A DNA stretch of 64,000 nucleotides, from NCBI RefSeq assembly GCF_011752815.1, contig NZ_VWWV01000009.1:1-64000 (forward strand). Reading direction: 5' to 3'. The notes under the pieces were generated by a model. It was given only the letters and a program-made list of their open reading frames with translations. It did not search any database and was not told where the DNA came from. A program made the translations under genes and the position numbers. The stretch is from Enterobacter sp. Cy-643. Its GTDB lineage: Bacteria; Pseudomonadota; Gammaproteobacteria; Enterobacterales; Enterobacteriaceae. Each line of letters begins with the position of its first letter. Within the stretch, counting starts at the first letter, position 1. Positions 9,118 through 21,093 of the stretch are shown here, piece after piece.

Positions 9118-9252
9118 GCTAATCTCCACCTGGTTATTATTATTTCCGGTCAGCTGAGCCGACCTGTTAGACCTGACAGGCCAGCAAGGAGATTGCTGGC
9201 CTGAGAGTTGTTTTGAAATCGGATTGTTGTCAGACGTACAGACGGTAAAAGC

Positions 9253-9783
9253 TTAGCTCAGAGCTTCAAGGATCACTTTGTCCTCTTCCATCTGGTCGAG
9301 GCGGTTGAGCAGTTTACGGGTGATTGTTTCCAGCTGTGTTTTTTCGTCAGCATCCAGAGCGGACCACAGTTGATGCAGGCAGTTATGCTGCGGTGGCAGG
9401 ACCTGTCTCAGGAATTCATGACCTTTTTCGGTCAAATGCAGATGCAGGCAGCGGCGGTCATTGTCGCTTTCACGGCGCTCAATCCAGCCGCGTTTTTCCA
9501 GCTCATCGGCAATACGCGTGGCGTTGGTGCGGGATGAACCCAGCGCGCAGCTCAGCTCAGAAGGCTGAATGCTGTGATTTTCCTGGGACTCAAGGGTAAT
9601 GAGTGCCATGAATAAGGTCTCGTTGATCCCCTGCGCCTTCAGCATCTTATTGCGGTTTTCCAGCAGTTTACCCTGCATGTGCATACAAAGACGCGTCAAC
9701 AGAACCTCCTGGTACGGGAACTCCTGATAACGTTTGGCGCGGAACTTCAGCATTTGTTCTATGGGCGTGAACGAACTATCCAT
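9253..9783 (-). CDS. emrR: EmrR (MprA), MarR-family repressor of emrRAB
   Basis: A 176-aa winged-helix repressor that is released from DNA by hydrophobic drugs such as salicylate, CCCP and nalidixate. The wing helix region reads [27 protein letters not shown], followed by the DNDRR wing. Length and sequence match E. coli MprA. It is the first gene of the operon, 135 nt before emrA. Its upstream region holds four tandem 10-bp repeats and a stub of ygaH. Confidence 0.97.
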   Translation of the reverse strand: MDSSFTPIEQMLKFRAKRYQEFPYQEVLLTRLCMHMQGKLLENRNKMLKAQGINETLFMALITLESQENHSIQPSELSCALGSSRTNATRIADELEKRGWIERRESDNDRRCLHLHLTEKGHEFLRQVLPPQHNCLHQLWSALDADEKTQLETITRKLLNRLDQMEEDKVILEALS

Positions 9784-9851
9784 TTTGGCATAACCTCATT
9801 AGTTGCAGCCGATATAGTAACGATGGTGACAAATAAAGTAAATGTATTATT

Positions 9852-9891
9852 TATACGTTTATATTCGTTTGTATACGTTTATATACGTTTG
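9852..9891. repeat. Four tandem 10-bp repeats upstream of emrR
   Basis: Units TATACGTTTA, TATTCGTTTG, TATACGTTTA and TATACGTTTG lie head to tail, each exactly one helical turn long, ending 69 bp before the emrR ATG. Spacing on one DNA face and placement suggest regulator binding or a curved promoter element. The last unit overlaps the end of the ygaH remnant. Confidence 0.7.
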
Positions 9892-9973
9892 GTTGATGCC
9901 ACCATCGGCGTAAACCACGCTAAGCCGTAGCCCAGAGTGCTAAGCAGCGTGGGGAGAGAAAATGGGTTTCGAG
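9879..9973 (-). pseudogene. ygaH: ygaH 3' remnant (branched-chain amino acid exporter subunit)
   Basis: The minus frame reads YTTRNPFSLPTLLSTLGYGLAW and then stops after about 10 more residues. E. coli YgaH, the small subunit of the YgaZH valine exporter, ends in the closely similar [21 protein letters not shown]. The match covers only the last ~25 residues; nothing upstream resembles the rest of YgaH or YgaZ. Position (just before emrR) and strand are those of E. coli ygaH, so this is what a deletion of ygaZ and most of ygaH left behind. Confidence 0.75.
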
Positions 9974-10238
9974 TGGTATAACGGCGTTTAACGGCAGCGA
10001 AGCCGGAGGCTTGATGCCTTGAGGAAAGGAGAAATGGCGATGGAAACGCTGCTTTCAGACTGACGAACAATTCCGCCCCGTGGCGATTGTCGGCTGAAAC
10101 AGTTGCGGGTTTATCCATATAGGCTGTTAATAAATAACCTGCGTTAATGTCACTCGAATTAGTAAACGGGGACAACCTTAACAGACTGTCCCCGCCATTA
10201 CATCTTCAATTTCCCTTACGGGGAGCGACGATACCGCG
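9974..10238. other. Decayed intergenic region between ygaH stub and ygaY
   Basis: No gene is recognisable. A hairpin with arms GGGGACA and TGTCCCC (about 10168-10193) lies downstream of ygaY and could act as its terminator, though no U-run follows. Confidence 0.4.
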
Positions 10239-11417
10239 CTAATCGGCCTGCCGCTGGTATCCGCGCCACCACACTACCAAATTTAGTAGGGCGACGCTGG
10301 CGCCGGCAATACACACCCCGTTCCAGCCGGCATGTTGGTAAGCGCTCGCTGAAATCAAAGAGCCCGCCGCGCCGCCGATGAAGTAGCTGGTCATGTACCC
10401 GGCGGTCAGTCGGTTACGGGCTTCCGGCATCATGCGGTATATCAGGCTCTGGTTGGTGATGTGGACGCCCTGGACGGTGAGATCCAGCACCAGGATACCC
10501 ACAATCAGGGCGAGGGCTGAGAACTGACCAAAAGCGATCGCGGCCCAGGAGAGCAGAAGCAGCAGCAGGCCGATGGTGGTGGTGTGGTGCCCTTTGCCCT
10601 TATCAACCAGCCCGCCAGCCGGGCGAGCGCCGAGTGCGCCAGCGGCACCTGCAAGGCCGAACAGGCCGATAACCCCTTCGGAATAGTTGAACGGTGGTGA
10701 AGCCAGCAGGAACGCCATCGAGGTCCAGAGAATGCTGAAGTTGGCAAAGGTCAGGCAGCCCAGCAGGGCGCGGGTCCGCAGCAGGCTGTTTTTAATAAAC
10801 AGGCTGAAGATTGAGGTCAGCAGCTGTGGATAGTTGAGGTGGCTGTCCTGCTTCACCTGTGGCAGCCCGCGCCACAGGGCCAGCGCCATCAGCGCCATCA
10901 GCACGCTGGCAACCCAATAAACGGTGCGCCAGCCGCCAAGGCTTGCCAATAAACCCGCGACGGTTCGCGCCAGCAGGATCCCGAGCAACAGCCCGCTCAT
11001 GATAGTCCCGACAACCTTCCCGCGCTTTTCCGGTGCCGCGAGCGTCGCGGCAAACGGCACAAGAATCTGCGCGACCACGGAGAAGAGCCCGGTCAGCGCG
11101 GTGCCCAGAATCATCATCCACAGGGACTGGCTGGTGGCGGTGATCAGCATCCCACCTGCCGCCAGCAGCGTCATAAAGACGATCAGCCCCCGGCGCTCGA
11201 ACATATCCCCAAGCGGCACCAGCAATAACAGGCCAGCGGCATAGCCGAGCTGGGCGGTGGTAACGATAAATCCGGCCTGGTTCACCGAAAGCGAAAAGGC
11301 GTTTGCGATGGTGTCGAGCAGCGGCTGCGCGTAGTAGTTGCTGGCCACCGCGAGACCGGTTGCGACAGACATCAGGACGATCAGCGCCGGGCTGAGTCCG
11401 TGAGTATTGTTTTTCAT
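10239..11417 (-). CDS. ygaY: YgaY-type MFS transporter
   Basis: A 392-aa, 12-helix major facilitator protein of the sugar/drug efflux type, with AQLGYAAGLLLLVPLGDMFERRGL (motif A region) after helix 2. Its place between proX and the ygaZH site is that of ygaY, which is a broken gene in E. coli K-12; here the frame is intact. Start: ATG at 11417, preceded by GAAG; an in-frame TTG 12 nt earlier has weaker support. The substrate is unknown. Confidence 0.85.
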   Translation of the reverse strand: MKNNTHGLSPALIVLMSVATGLAVASNYYAQPLLDTIANAFSLSVNQAGFIVTTAQLGYAAGLLLLVPLGDMFERRGLIVFMTLLAAGGMLITATSQSLWMMILGTALTGLFSVVAQILVPFAATLAAPEKRGKVVGTIMSGLLLGILLARTVAGLLASLGGWRTVYWVASVLMALMALALWRGLPQVKQDSHLNYPQLLTSIFSLFIKNSLLRTRALLGCLTFANFSILWTSMAFLLASPPFNYSEGVIGLFGLAGAAGALGARPAGGLVDKGKGHHTTTIGLLLLLLSWAAIAFGQFSALALIVGILVLDLTVQGVHITNQSLIYRMMPEARNRLTAGYMTSYFIGGAAGSLISASAYQHAGWNGVCIAGASVALLNLVVWWRGYQRQAD

Positions 11418-11510
11418 TATTATCTTCAACTTGCCAAAGAGAGGTCTGAATAATAGCGAAAAATGATGACAGCAGAAGCGAAGGTGGGTGTCGGATCGTG
11501 CGGTTATTGA

Positions 11511-11711
11511 CCCTCACCCCGGCCCTCTCCCTGTAAGAGAGAGGGGGAAAAGAAGGAGAAGAGAAAAGGTGTTTGTCTGTTTATCCCCTTTCCCTTTTGG
11601 GAAGAGAGACGGTCTTTACCGGGAAGGGAGAGGGGGAAAAGAAGGTGAAGGGAAAAGGTGTTTGTCTGTTTATCCCCTCTCCCCTTTGGGGAGAGGGTTA
11701 GGGTGAGGGGG
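11511..11711. repeat. CCCTCACCC/CCCTCTCCC mosaic repeat with internal ~62-bp direct repeat
   Basis: The block fills the proX-ygaY gap. Its left end reads CCCTCACCCCGGCCCTCTCC and its right end is the inverted form (GGGGAGAGGGTTAGGGTGAG). Inside, a ~62-bp unit beginning GAGGGGGAAAAGAAGG occurs at 11541 and again at 11630, 89 bp apart, with few changes. Similar end sequences recur at 20680-20784, so this is an interspersed intergenic element. It could form strong hairpins in the proX 3' UTR. Confidence 0.85.
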
Positions 11712-11713
11712 CG

Positions 11714-12706
11714 TTATTTCGCCGCCAGTGCCTCTTTCACCCAGCCGTCAAACTGCGCCTGGTGCGCCTTAATCCAGCCGTCGACGTGGCCGTTAATGTC
11801 GGCCTCAGAAGACTTACCGTTATGCATCATCGCATTCTGGGCATTGATATCCGCCAGCGGCAATTTCATGACGGCAAACAGTTTAGCCGCCTGCGGGTTT
11901 TTCTCGGCCCAGGCCTTGTTAGCCACAATGTGCATGGTATTCACCGGGAAGCCGTAGTTCGCCCCGTTAGGCAGTTTAGTATCAATATCTTTCTGCTCGC
12001 CCGGCAGGGAAGAGAACGGCACCTGGAGCCAGACTACGTCTTTACCCGGTTTCAGCACATCGCTCACCCAGTACGGTGTCCAGGTGTAATACAGCACCGG
12101 CTTACCTTCTTTGAAGCGCGCGATAGTGTCGGCCATCATCGCCGAGTAGTTGCCGTGGTTCACGGTCACGGTATTCGCCAGCTTATAGGCTTCATTCTGG
12201 TGATTAATCACCGCCTCGCAGCCCCAGCCTGGCGTACAGCCCATCATGTCAGCTTTGCCGTCGCCGTTGCTGTCGAACAGTTTGGCGATTTTCGGATCTT
12301 TAAGCTGCTCGATATTGGTGATGTGGTACTGGTCAGCGGTTTTCTTATCAATAAGGTAGCCCTGAGCCGCGCCGGTCACAAAGGTGCCTTCCCGGTAGAA
12401 TTTCTTGCTCCCGCCCGCAGCGGCGTACATATCATCATGCAGCGGCTGCCAGTTAACGGCGGTGAAGGTGGCGTCGCCGGAAGCGATGGAGGTGTAGCCT
12501 ACGTTATAGTCCACCTCGCTTGGCTTGTTCACGGTGTAGCCCATTTTCTCCAGCGCGCGGCTGACCAGCAGCGTCTGGAAGGTTTCTTCGGCGATGGTGC
12601 TCTGTACCGGCTGAACGGTAATGCCTTTGCCCGGCAGGTCTGCGGCAAAAGCGCTGGTGGTAACGAGTGTCGCAAGAGCTGTGGCTAAAATAGCGTTGTG
12701 TCGCAT
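11714..12706 (-). CDS. proX: ProX, glycine betaine/proline-betaine binding protein
   Basis: Periplasmic receptor of the ProU (ProVWX) ABC importer that brings in osmoprotectants during osmotic stress. The 330-aa precursor has a Sec signal peptide ([20 protein letters not shown], cleavage after AFA at ~21). The mature part is a type II binding protein with aromatic betaine-box residues such as the tryptophans in VNWQPLHD and YTWTPYW. Same length as E. coli. Last gene of proVWX, 55 nt after proW. Confidence 0.97.
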   Translation of the reverse strand: MRHNAILATALATLVTTSAFAADLPGKGITVQPVQSTIAEETFQTLLVSRALEKMGYTVNKPSEVDYNVGYTSIASGDATFTAVNWQPLHDDMYAAAGGSKKFYREGTFVTGAAQGYLIDKKTADQYHITNIEQLKDPKIAKLFDSNGDGKADMMGCTPGWGCEAVINHQNEAYKLANTVTVNHGNYSAMMADTIARFKEGKPVLYYTWTPYWVSDVLKPGKDVVWLQVPFSSLPGEQKDIDTKLPNGANYGFPVNTMHIVANKAWAEKNPQAAKLFAVMKLPLADINAQNAMMHNGKSSEADINGHVDGWIKAHQAQFDGWVKEALAAK

Positions 12707-12761
12707 CGTTATTCCTTATTTATGGTGATGGGGCGAGGGGCGGCCGAAGCCGCCGCCAGGC

Positions 12762-13841
12762 TTATTTCATGAAGGGACGGGTCACAAGACCCAGCGGGCC
12801 GGTGGTATACCAGCGGCGGTTGCCACGGGAGCGGGAATCGCGCCCAATGGACTGAGTCAGGCGGTCGAGAATAATGGCCAGGATCACGATCCCCACGCCA
12901 CCGACCGTAGCGAGACCCATATCGAGGCGGCCAATGCCGCGCAGAACCATCTGGCCAAGCCCGCCCACGGCAATCATCGACGCGATAACCACCATTGACA
13001 GCGCCAGCATCAGCGTCTGGTTAACGCCGGCCATGATGGTCGGCATCGCCAGCGGGAGCTGCACCTTGAACAACATCTGGCGCGGGCTGGCACCGAATGA
13101 GCGTGCTGCTTCGACCAAATCTTCCGGCACCTGCTTAATGCCCAGGATAGTCAGGCGCACGATAGGCGGCAGGGCAAAGATAATGGTCACCACCACACCG
13201 GGCACGTTGCCAATGCCAAACAACATCACGATAGGCACCAGGTAAACGAACGCCGGGGTGGTCTGCATGGCATCCAGCAAGGGGCGAACGATTTTCGCCG
13301 CCCGCTCGCTGCGCGCCAGCCAAATCCCGAGGGGCAGGCCGAGCACCATACAAAACAGTAGGGCAGTCAACACCAGCGCCAGGGTAACCATCGCCTGCGA
13401 CCAGGCGCCAATTGCGCCAATGGCGACCAGCGAGATCAGCGTGGCGACCCCCATGCCGAGGCTGGACATTTGCCAGGCAATCAGCGCGAAGACGATAATC
13501 GCGACCGGGGCGGGCATCCCTAAGAGCAGCTGCTGGAAGCCGCTCAGAATGTAATCCACCGGCACGCGAATGCCCTGGAATACGGGGCGGAAATGGGTTA
13601 CCACCCAGTCGATCCCCTCCGTCACCCAGCTGTCGAGAGGGATCAGCGTTTTGTGAAACGGATCCAGAATATTGAAATGTTCAGGCGCGGCTGCCGGGGC
13701 CGAATTCAGCCAGTCAGCGCCGCCGCTGGTGGCCGCATCCGACGCCGGAGCGCCCCATGCGTCTGCAGAACCTGTTGTCTGACTGGTTGCGGCGTCTGTT
13801 GCCGCGCTGCCGGTATCCCATGGATTCGTTGCGTCACTCAT
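12762..13841 (-). CDS. proW: ProW, ProU permease
   Basis: Inner-membrane permease of ProU. A ~95-residue N-terminal tail rich in D, A, T and S precedes the membrane domain, as in E. coli ProW. The EAA loop contacting ProV reads [21 protein letters not shown] near residue 250. At 359 aa it is slightly longer than E. coli ProW (354). Its start overlaps the proV stop by 4 nt. Confidence 0.97.
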   Translation of the reverse strand: MSDATNPWDTGSAATDAATSQTTGSADAWGAPASDAATSGGADWLNSAPAAAPEHFNILDPFHKTLIPLDSWVTEGIDWVVTHFRPVFQGIRVPVDYILSGFQQLLLGMPAPVAIIVFALIAWQMSSLGMGVATLISLVAIGAIGAWSQAMVTLALVLTALLFCMVLGLPLGIWLARSERAAKIVRPLLDAMQTTPAFVYLVPIVMLFGIGNVPGVVVTIIFALPPIVRLTILGIKQVPEDLVEAARSFGASPRQMLFKVQLPLAMPTIMAGVNQTLMLALSMVVIASMIAVGGLGQMVLRGIGRLDMGLATVGGVGIVILAIILDRLTQSIGRDSRSRGNRRWYTTGPLGLVTRPFMK

Positions 13842-15037
13842 TGACTTGCCCCCTCACGATCTAATGCCTGCAGCAACACCCCTTTTGAGATGATGCCCAC
13901 GTACTGCCCCTCTTCGCTGACCACCGGCACCGCGCACGGAGCCTGGCCGACATGAGAGAGCAGATCGCTCAGCGAGGTTTCGGCGGAAACCGCCTCCGGG
14001 GAAGCCAGGAACGCATGGTCCAGGCCTTCGCCTGCCGCCAGCGCGGCTTTAAGCGAATCGGTAGAGACAATCCCAAGGAATTTCTGCCCGCGCTCAATGA
14101 CATAGCCATATTCGCGGTCGTCATCCTGCAGCAGTTTCAACGCCGAACGAGGGCCAAAGCCGCTGGTTTTCCGCAGCAGGCCAGCCGGGCTACGGCGGGC
14201 AATATCTTTGGCGCTAAAGACCTGACTGATATCCACGCCGCGGAAGAAGGTGCGCACGTAATCGTTAGCCGGATTGTTAAGGATTTCATCCGGCGTGCCG
14301 ACCTGTACCACTTCGCCGCCCTGCATAATGGCAATGCGATCGCCAATACGCATGGCTTCGTCGAGATCGTGGGAAATAAACACAATGGTGCGCTGATGTT
14401 TTGCCTGCAGCTTAATTAATTCATCCTGCATCTCGGTACGAATTAAGGGGTCGAGTGCGGAGAATGCTTCATCCATAAGTAATATGTCTGGATTAATGGC
14501 CAGCGCACGGGCTAAACCTACGCGCTGACGCATACCGCCGGACAATTCATCGGGATAAGCATGGGAATAATTTTCAAGCCCGACCTGACGCAGCGCATCC
14601 AGCGCTTTTTCATGCCGTTCTTTGACCGGAATTCCCGCAAGCTCCATACCGAAAGCGGCATTATTCAACACCGTCATATGCGGCATTAAAGCAAAGGACT
14701 GGAAGACCATTGCGATCTTTTTTTTGCGCACCTCGCGGAGTTCTGCGTCTGATATTTTGGCAATATCAATGCCGTCAATCAGTACCTGTCCACGGGTGGG
14801 TTCAATCAGGCGATTGAGAAGGCGAACCATGGTTGATTTTCCTGAGCCGGATAACCCCATGATGACAAAAATCTCGCCTTCTTCAATGGCCAGACTGGCG
14901 TCTTTTACGCCAAGCGACAGACCCGTTTTTTCCAGTAGTTCACTCTTGGAAATGCCCTTCTCAATGTATTTGAATGCGCGCTGTGGATGTTCGCCAAATA
15001 CTTTATATAAATTCTTCACTTCTAATTTAATTGCCAT
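13838..15037 (-). CDS. proV: ProV, ProU ATPase
   Basis: ATP-binding subunit of the ProU importer (399 aa). Walker A is GLSGSGKST near residue 60, the signature is LSGGMRQR, Walker B is ILLMDEA, and the switch histidine is in FISHDLDEA. The C-terminal ~120 residues carry paired CBS domains, as in other betaine transporters, where they sense ionic strength. First gene of proVWX, 69 nt downstream of the P2 -10 element. Confidence 0.98.
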   Translation of the reverse strand: MAIKLEVKNLYKVFGEHPQRAFKYIEKGISKSELLEKTGLSLGVKDASLAIEEGEIFVIMGLSGSGKSTMVRLLNRLIEPTRGQVLIDGIDIAKISDAELREVRKKKIAMVFQSFALMPHMTVLNNAAFGMELAGIPVKERHEKALDALRQVGLENYSHAYPDELSGGMRQRVGLARALAINPDILLMDEAFSALDPLIRTEMQDELIKLQAKHQRTIVFISHDLDEAMRIGDRIAIMQGGEVVQVGTPDEILNNPANDYVRTFFRGVDISQVFSAKDIARRSPAGLLRKTSGFGPRSALKLLQDDDREYGYVIERGQKFLGIVSTDSLKAALAAGEGLDHAFLASPEAVSAETSLSDLLSHVGQAPCAVPVVSEEGQYVGIISKGVLLQALDREGASQ

Positions 15038-15105
15038 GCAATAAACAGTTTCCTGTATTTAATTTATTTATAGGTGATTCCTGATGGAAATATTGACCGG
15101 TATAT

Positions 15106-15133
15106 ACCCTAACATACTAAGAATCTGAGGCAA
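15106..15133 (-). promoter_or_regulatory. proU P2 promoter
   Basis: On the minus strand TTGCCT (15128-15133) is followed after 16 nt by TAGGGT (15106-15111). The intervening sequence CAGATTCTTAGTATGT is nearly the same as the E. coli proU P2 promoter, the main osmotically regulated sigma-70 promoter, repressed by H-NS through flanking AT-rich DNA. Confidence 0.85.
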
Positions 15134-15249
15134 CCCTCGATTCTGTGATGTCGAAATATCCGCGTGATGAATGTGGAAGAAATTTCCCATGAGCACTGGC
15201 CTGAGAGGGAATAAGCGTGGTGAAATATTTTTTGTCAATGAGGGGAATA

Positions 15250-15280
15250 TTCAGCCTGAACGTGGGTGATTCAGGCTGAA
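15250..15280. terminator. Hairpin downstream of the alginate lyase gene
   Basis: Exact 11-bp arms TTCAGCCTGAA and TTCAGGCTGAA around a 9-nt loop, 13 nt after the minus-strand stop. There is no clear U-run, so it may be a weak or Rho-assisted end, or a transcript-stabilising stem. Confidence 0.5.
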
Positions 15281-15292
15281 ATGACAGGCGTA

Positions 15293-16483
15293 TTACGGTT
15301 GTGCAATTAAATTAATAACGGCAGTTTTATTCCTGTTAAGCAGCCATTTGGCTTTGTCTTTAAATGTATTATTTTCCCGCCAGGCATGTGCGGCGGTAAT
15401 CATATTCTCCAGGGCTTCATCGGGCTTGAACGGATCCATATTGGGCCAGGGCCACGAAGTTTGGCTATCGACAAACTGGGCGATGTACAGGTAGCCATTT
15501 TGCAGGCTGTGCTCACCGTTTTTGGCCTGCCAGACGTTGACCCCAACTTTTTCACCCAACAGCCCTAACGGGTTCCAGGCATCCAGAATAAAGTTGCTGT
15601 AATGCCAGGATCGCGTGCGCTCAATTTCCGTCACCGGCACGCCTTTGGCGTCAAACTGCACCGGAATGCGCTGGGTGGCAGAAATCAAACGCTGTTTGGC
15701 CGCGTCTTTATCTCCCAGCCACAGGGCAATCGCGGCGGCCTGAACGTCATACCAGGTGCCGTGGTTATTTTCAGCCGCGGCCTCTTTTTGGCCGTTTTCG
15801 CTGGTGGTCAGCCACTGGTAATAATCCCGATACCACTGCCGGAGCGCGCGCCAGGTTTTATCGTCCAGCTTGCCGCCGTCGTGCAGCAGTTCAATGGCGT
15901 CAATCAGCCGCACAAAACCACGCCCGTCAAGGATACCGGTGCCGCGCACGCCTTTTCGTCCGGGAATGGTTTGGGCGTAAGTGAGATTCGGCGTCATGCG
16001 GGTTTCCGGCGTGATAAACCAGTTCACCAGCTGCTGGCGGGCTTTCTCCGCGTAGGCATCTTTGCCGGAAAGCTGCCAGGCCAGCGCCAGATTCCATACG
16101 TCATCCGTCATGCTGTTTAGCCGGGCTTTGTCGCTTTGCTTGCCGACGGCGACGGGATTCATCTGGCCATCTTTTCGCACCCACGGCAGGCCATCGGGGC
16201 TTTTAGGATCGGGCCACCAATAGTCTGAAAAGCTGTAATAGTCGTGGGGATTACCTGCCGGCGCGCCGGGGCTTTTTTGGGTGATGCTGTAGAGCGGATG
16301 AATCAGCGCCTGGTCGGCTTTATGCTTAAGGGCTTGCCAGGCGGGCATCAGGGACGGGTTTTGCTGGCTAATCTCTTGCTTACTGTGCGCCAGCAGTGCC
16401 GTGTCAAGCAACAGCGGGGCGCCAAAGGCTAACGGTGCGCTGCCGCAAAGCAGCGCCAAAACAGAACAACGAAATAACGACAT
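15293..16483 (-). CDS. Secreted alginate-lyase-family protein
   Basis: A 396-aa precursor with a Sec signal peptide (MSLFRCSVLALLCGSAPLAF, cleavage near GA-AP) and an (alpha/alpha) barrel of the AlgL/alginate_lyase family: DYYSFSDYWWPDP near residue 80, NNHGTWYDVQ near 240 and a conserved RSWHYSNFILDAW near 290. The NNHGTWYD stretch holds the catalytic His/Asn of the family. Start ATG 16483 follows GAGGTGG. It begins 34 nt after nrdF on the same strand, in a spot that has no gene in E. coli. Substrate (alginate or another uronate polymer) cannot be told. Confidence 0.85.
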   Translation of the reverse strand: MSLFRCSVLALLCGSAPLAFGAPLLLDTALLAHSKQEISQQNPSLMPAWQALKHKADQALIHPLYSITQKSPGAPAGNPHDYYSFSDYWWPDPKSPDGLPWVRKDGQMNPVAVGKQSDKARLNSMTDDVWNLALAWQLSGKDAYAEKARQQLVNWFITPETRMTPNLTYAQTIPGRKGVRGTGILDGRGFVRLIDAIELLHDGGKLDDKTWRALRQWYRDYYQWLTTSENGQKEAAAENNHGTWYDVQAAAIALWLGDKDAAKQRLISATQRIPVQFDAKGVPVTEIERTRSWHYSNFILDAWNPLGLLGEKVGVNVWQAKNGEHSLQNGYLYIAQFVDSQTSWPWPNMDPFKPDEALENMITAAHAWRENNTFKDKAKWLLNRNKTAVINLIAQP

Positions 16484-16517
16484 AGGCCACCTCGCAACAT
16501 GCTCAGCGGCCAGATTA

Positions 16518-19619
<3,102 letters not shown>

Positions 19620-19647
<28 letters not shown>

Positions 19648-20030
19648 AATTCGCTTACTCCCTTACGCACGTTGTCGATGTCTTGCGGGGTGCCCAGTAG
19701 CTCAAAACGGTAGAGATAAGGCACCTGGCATTTCTGTGAAATGACGTCCCCGGCCCGGCAAAACCCTTCGCCAAAACTGCGGTTGCCGCTGGCGATCACC
19801 CCGCGGATCAGCGCGCGATTTTTTGGGTTATTAAGGAAGCGGATCACCTGCGGGGGCACCGCGCCGGCAATGCCGCCGCCGCCATAGCTGGGCACGATTA
19901 AAATGTAGGGTTCCGTCACTTCCAGGCGCGCTTTTACCTCTAGGGGAATGCGTAAGGCGGGTAGCCCCAGACGTTCGATAAAACGCAGGGTATTTTCCGA
20001 CTCGCTGGAGAAGTAGACGAGGGTACTCAT
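19620..20030 (-). CDS. nrdI: NrdI, flavodoxin-like activator of NrdF
   Basis: FMN protein that supplies superoxide to build the Mn(III)2-tyrosyl radical of NrdF. The FMN phosphate loop is [10 protein letters not shown] near the start, followed by the glycine-rich [16 protein letters not shown] 20030 overlaps the nrdH stop as ATGA and gives 136 aa, as in E. coli; a longer frame start six codons upstream would lie within nrdH. Confidence 0.96.
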
Positions 20031-20263
20031 GCGCTGGCGGCAAGGCACAGGCGATTGATCATATCCGGGCGGAAGCCGCTCCAGCTTTCTGCTTCGGTCA
20101 CCACCACCGGCAGCTGGCGGAAGCCTTTAGCTCTGAGGTCGTCAGCCGCCTCCGGACACTGATCGAGGTTGATCATGTCGAAGGCAAAGCCCCGGCTCTC
20201 CATCGCCCGTTTTGTAGCATGACACTGAACACAGTCATCTTTAGTGTAAATAGTAATGCGCAT
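20027..20263 (-). CDS. nrdH: NrdH, glutaredoxin-like electron donor
   Basis: A 78-aa redoxin with thioredoxin-like activity that reduces NrdE. The redox centre is CVQC near residue 12, with the typical WSGFRPD near residue 62. First gene of nrdHIEF. Two NrdR boxes lie 74-121 bp upstream. Confidence 0.96.
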   Translation of the reverse strand: MRITIYTKDDCVQCHATKRAMESRGFAFDMINLDQCPEAADDLRAKGFRQLPVVVTEAESWSGFRPDMINRLCLAASA

Positions 20264-20337
20264 GATTCGTATTTCCCTTTAGAATAATGGAACGCCGCAT
20301 AAAGTGGACTGCGGGTGGTGTGTTCTTACTGAAAGAA

Positions 20338-20384
20338 ATACTAGATGTTGATTTTAAAATTTGCAACCACGCAAGATATAGTGT
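20338..20384 (-). promoter_or_regulatory. Pair of NrdR boxes upstream of nrdH
   Basis: Box 1 at 20369-20384 (ACGCAAGATATAGTGT) has a perfect TATAGTGT half. Box 2 at 20338-20353 (ATACTAGATGTTGATT) is more degenerate. Compared with the 16-bp consensus ACACWATATATWGTGT they are exactly 31 bp apart, about three helical turns, the standard arrangement for NrdR repression of ribonucleotide reductase operons. Confidence 0.75.
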
Positions 20385-20529
20385 TTTTGTTGTTTTTTGT
20401 AGGGGATTGAAAAGTGTAGGGGAAGGGGGATCTTTTTCAGCAGAAAGAGCTTTATCTATGAAAGAACGGTTGAGATTCCGTTCACTTTAAGTCCTGTTTT
20501 ATATGCAGCCCCAGAACTTGTGAACGGCT

Positions 20530-20995
20530 CAGGGGAATCACCGTCATTCCCCTAAGAACCCGGACTCCCGGCCAAATAAATCGACCGCGTGAGCGGCAGA
20601 CCTCCGTTTTATCTCCCAGTCCTGGGTTGGCTGAGATGCGTTCCCGACGCTCTCGGCCACAACGTCTCTGCTTCTTTTACCCTCACCCTAACCCTCTCCC
20701 TGGAAGGGAGAGGGAATACACAATGTTTCCCGTAGATTTTGTTTTCTCCCTCGCCCCTTTGGGGAGAGGGCTGGGGTGAGGGGAGATTTGTCCCGGCTCT
20801 CATCGCCCCCGGTGATGACCCAACTCAGGCGGGGTTGAGCTGTCGGGAACAACGAAAGAGAGCGATCGTCGGGAACGCATCGCGAACGACCCCGAATGTT
20901 TGGGTGATAGCCGGTGCGTTTACCGCTTCAGCGGCGATGAGCTCGCCGGGCGCCGGGGGTCTCGGGGGAGTGACGGTGACTCCCCCGAGACGTTC
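20530..20995. repeat. Large imperfect inverted repeat (composite intergenic element)
   Basis: The outer arms are hairpins at 20532-20552 (GGGGAAT/ATTCCCC) and 20959-20991 (13-bp stem GTCTCGGGGGAGT), whose loops read CACCGTC and GACGGTG, reverse complements of each other. Further in, GATGCGTTCCCGACG (20635-20649) is matched exactly by its complement at 20867-20881. The centre is the element at 20680-20784. The whole lies between nrdH and the AhpD-like gene, where no gene is present. Confidence 0.75.
20680..20784. repeat. CCCTCACCC/CCCTCTCCC mosaic repeat, second copy
   Basis: Left end CCCTCACCCTAACCCTCTCC with its own GGAAGGGAGAGGG partner; right end CCCCTTTGGGGAGAGGGCTG followed by GGGTGAGGGG, the inverted form. 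Same ends and plan as 11511-11711, but without the internal 62-bp unit. Confidence 0.8.
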
Positions 20996-21093
20996 ACCGG
21001 TACAGTGGCTGCATATCAAACAGGCATGGAAGTGAACGTAATATTCTCCAGGCTACATAGAACGTGTTTGTGTATCAAAGACAAAAAAATCGC

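Noticed and set aside
8119-9204. 361-codon frame antisense to emrA
   Set aside because: emrA is certain over the whole length; the opposite frame is a GC-rich shadow with histidine/glutamine-rich composition.
20287-20490. 67-codon plus-strand frame upstream of nrdH
   Set aside because: It runs over the NrdR boxes and the nrdH promoter region and has no ribosome site or recognisable features.
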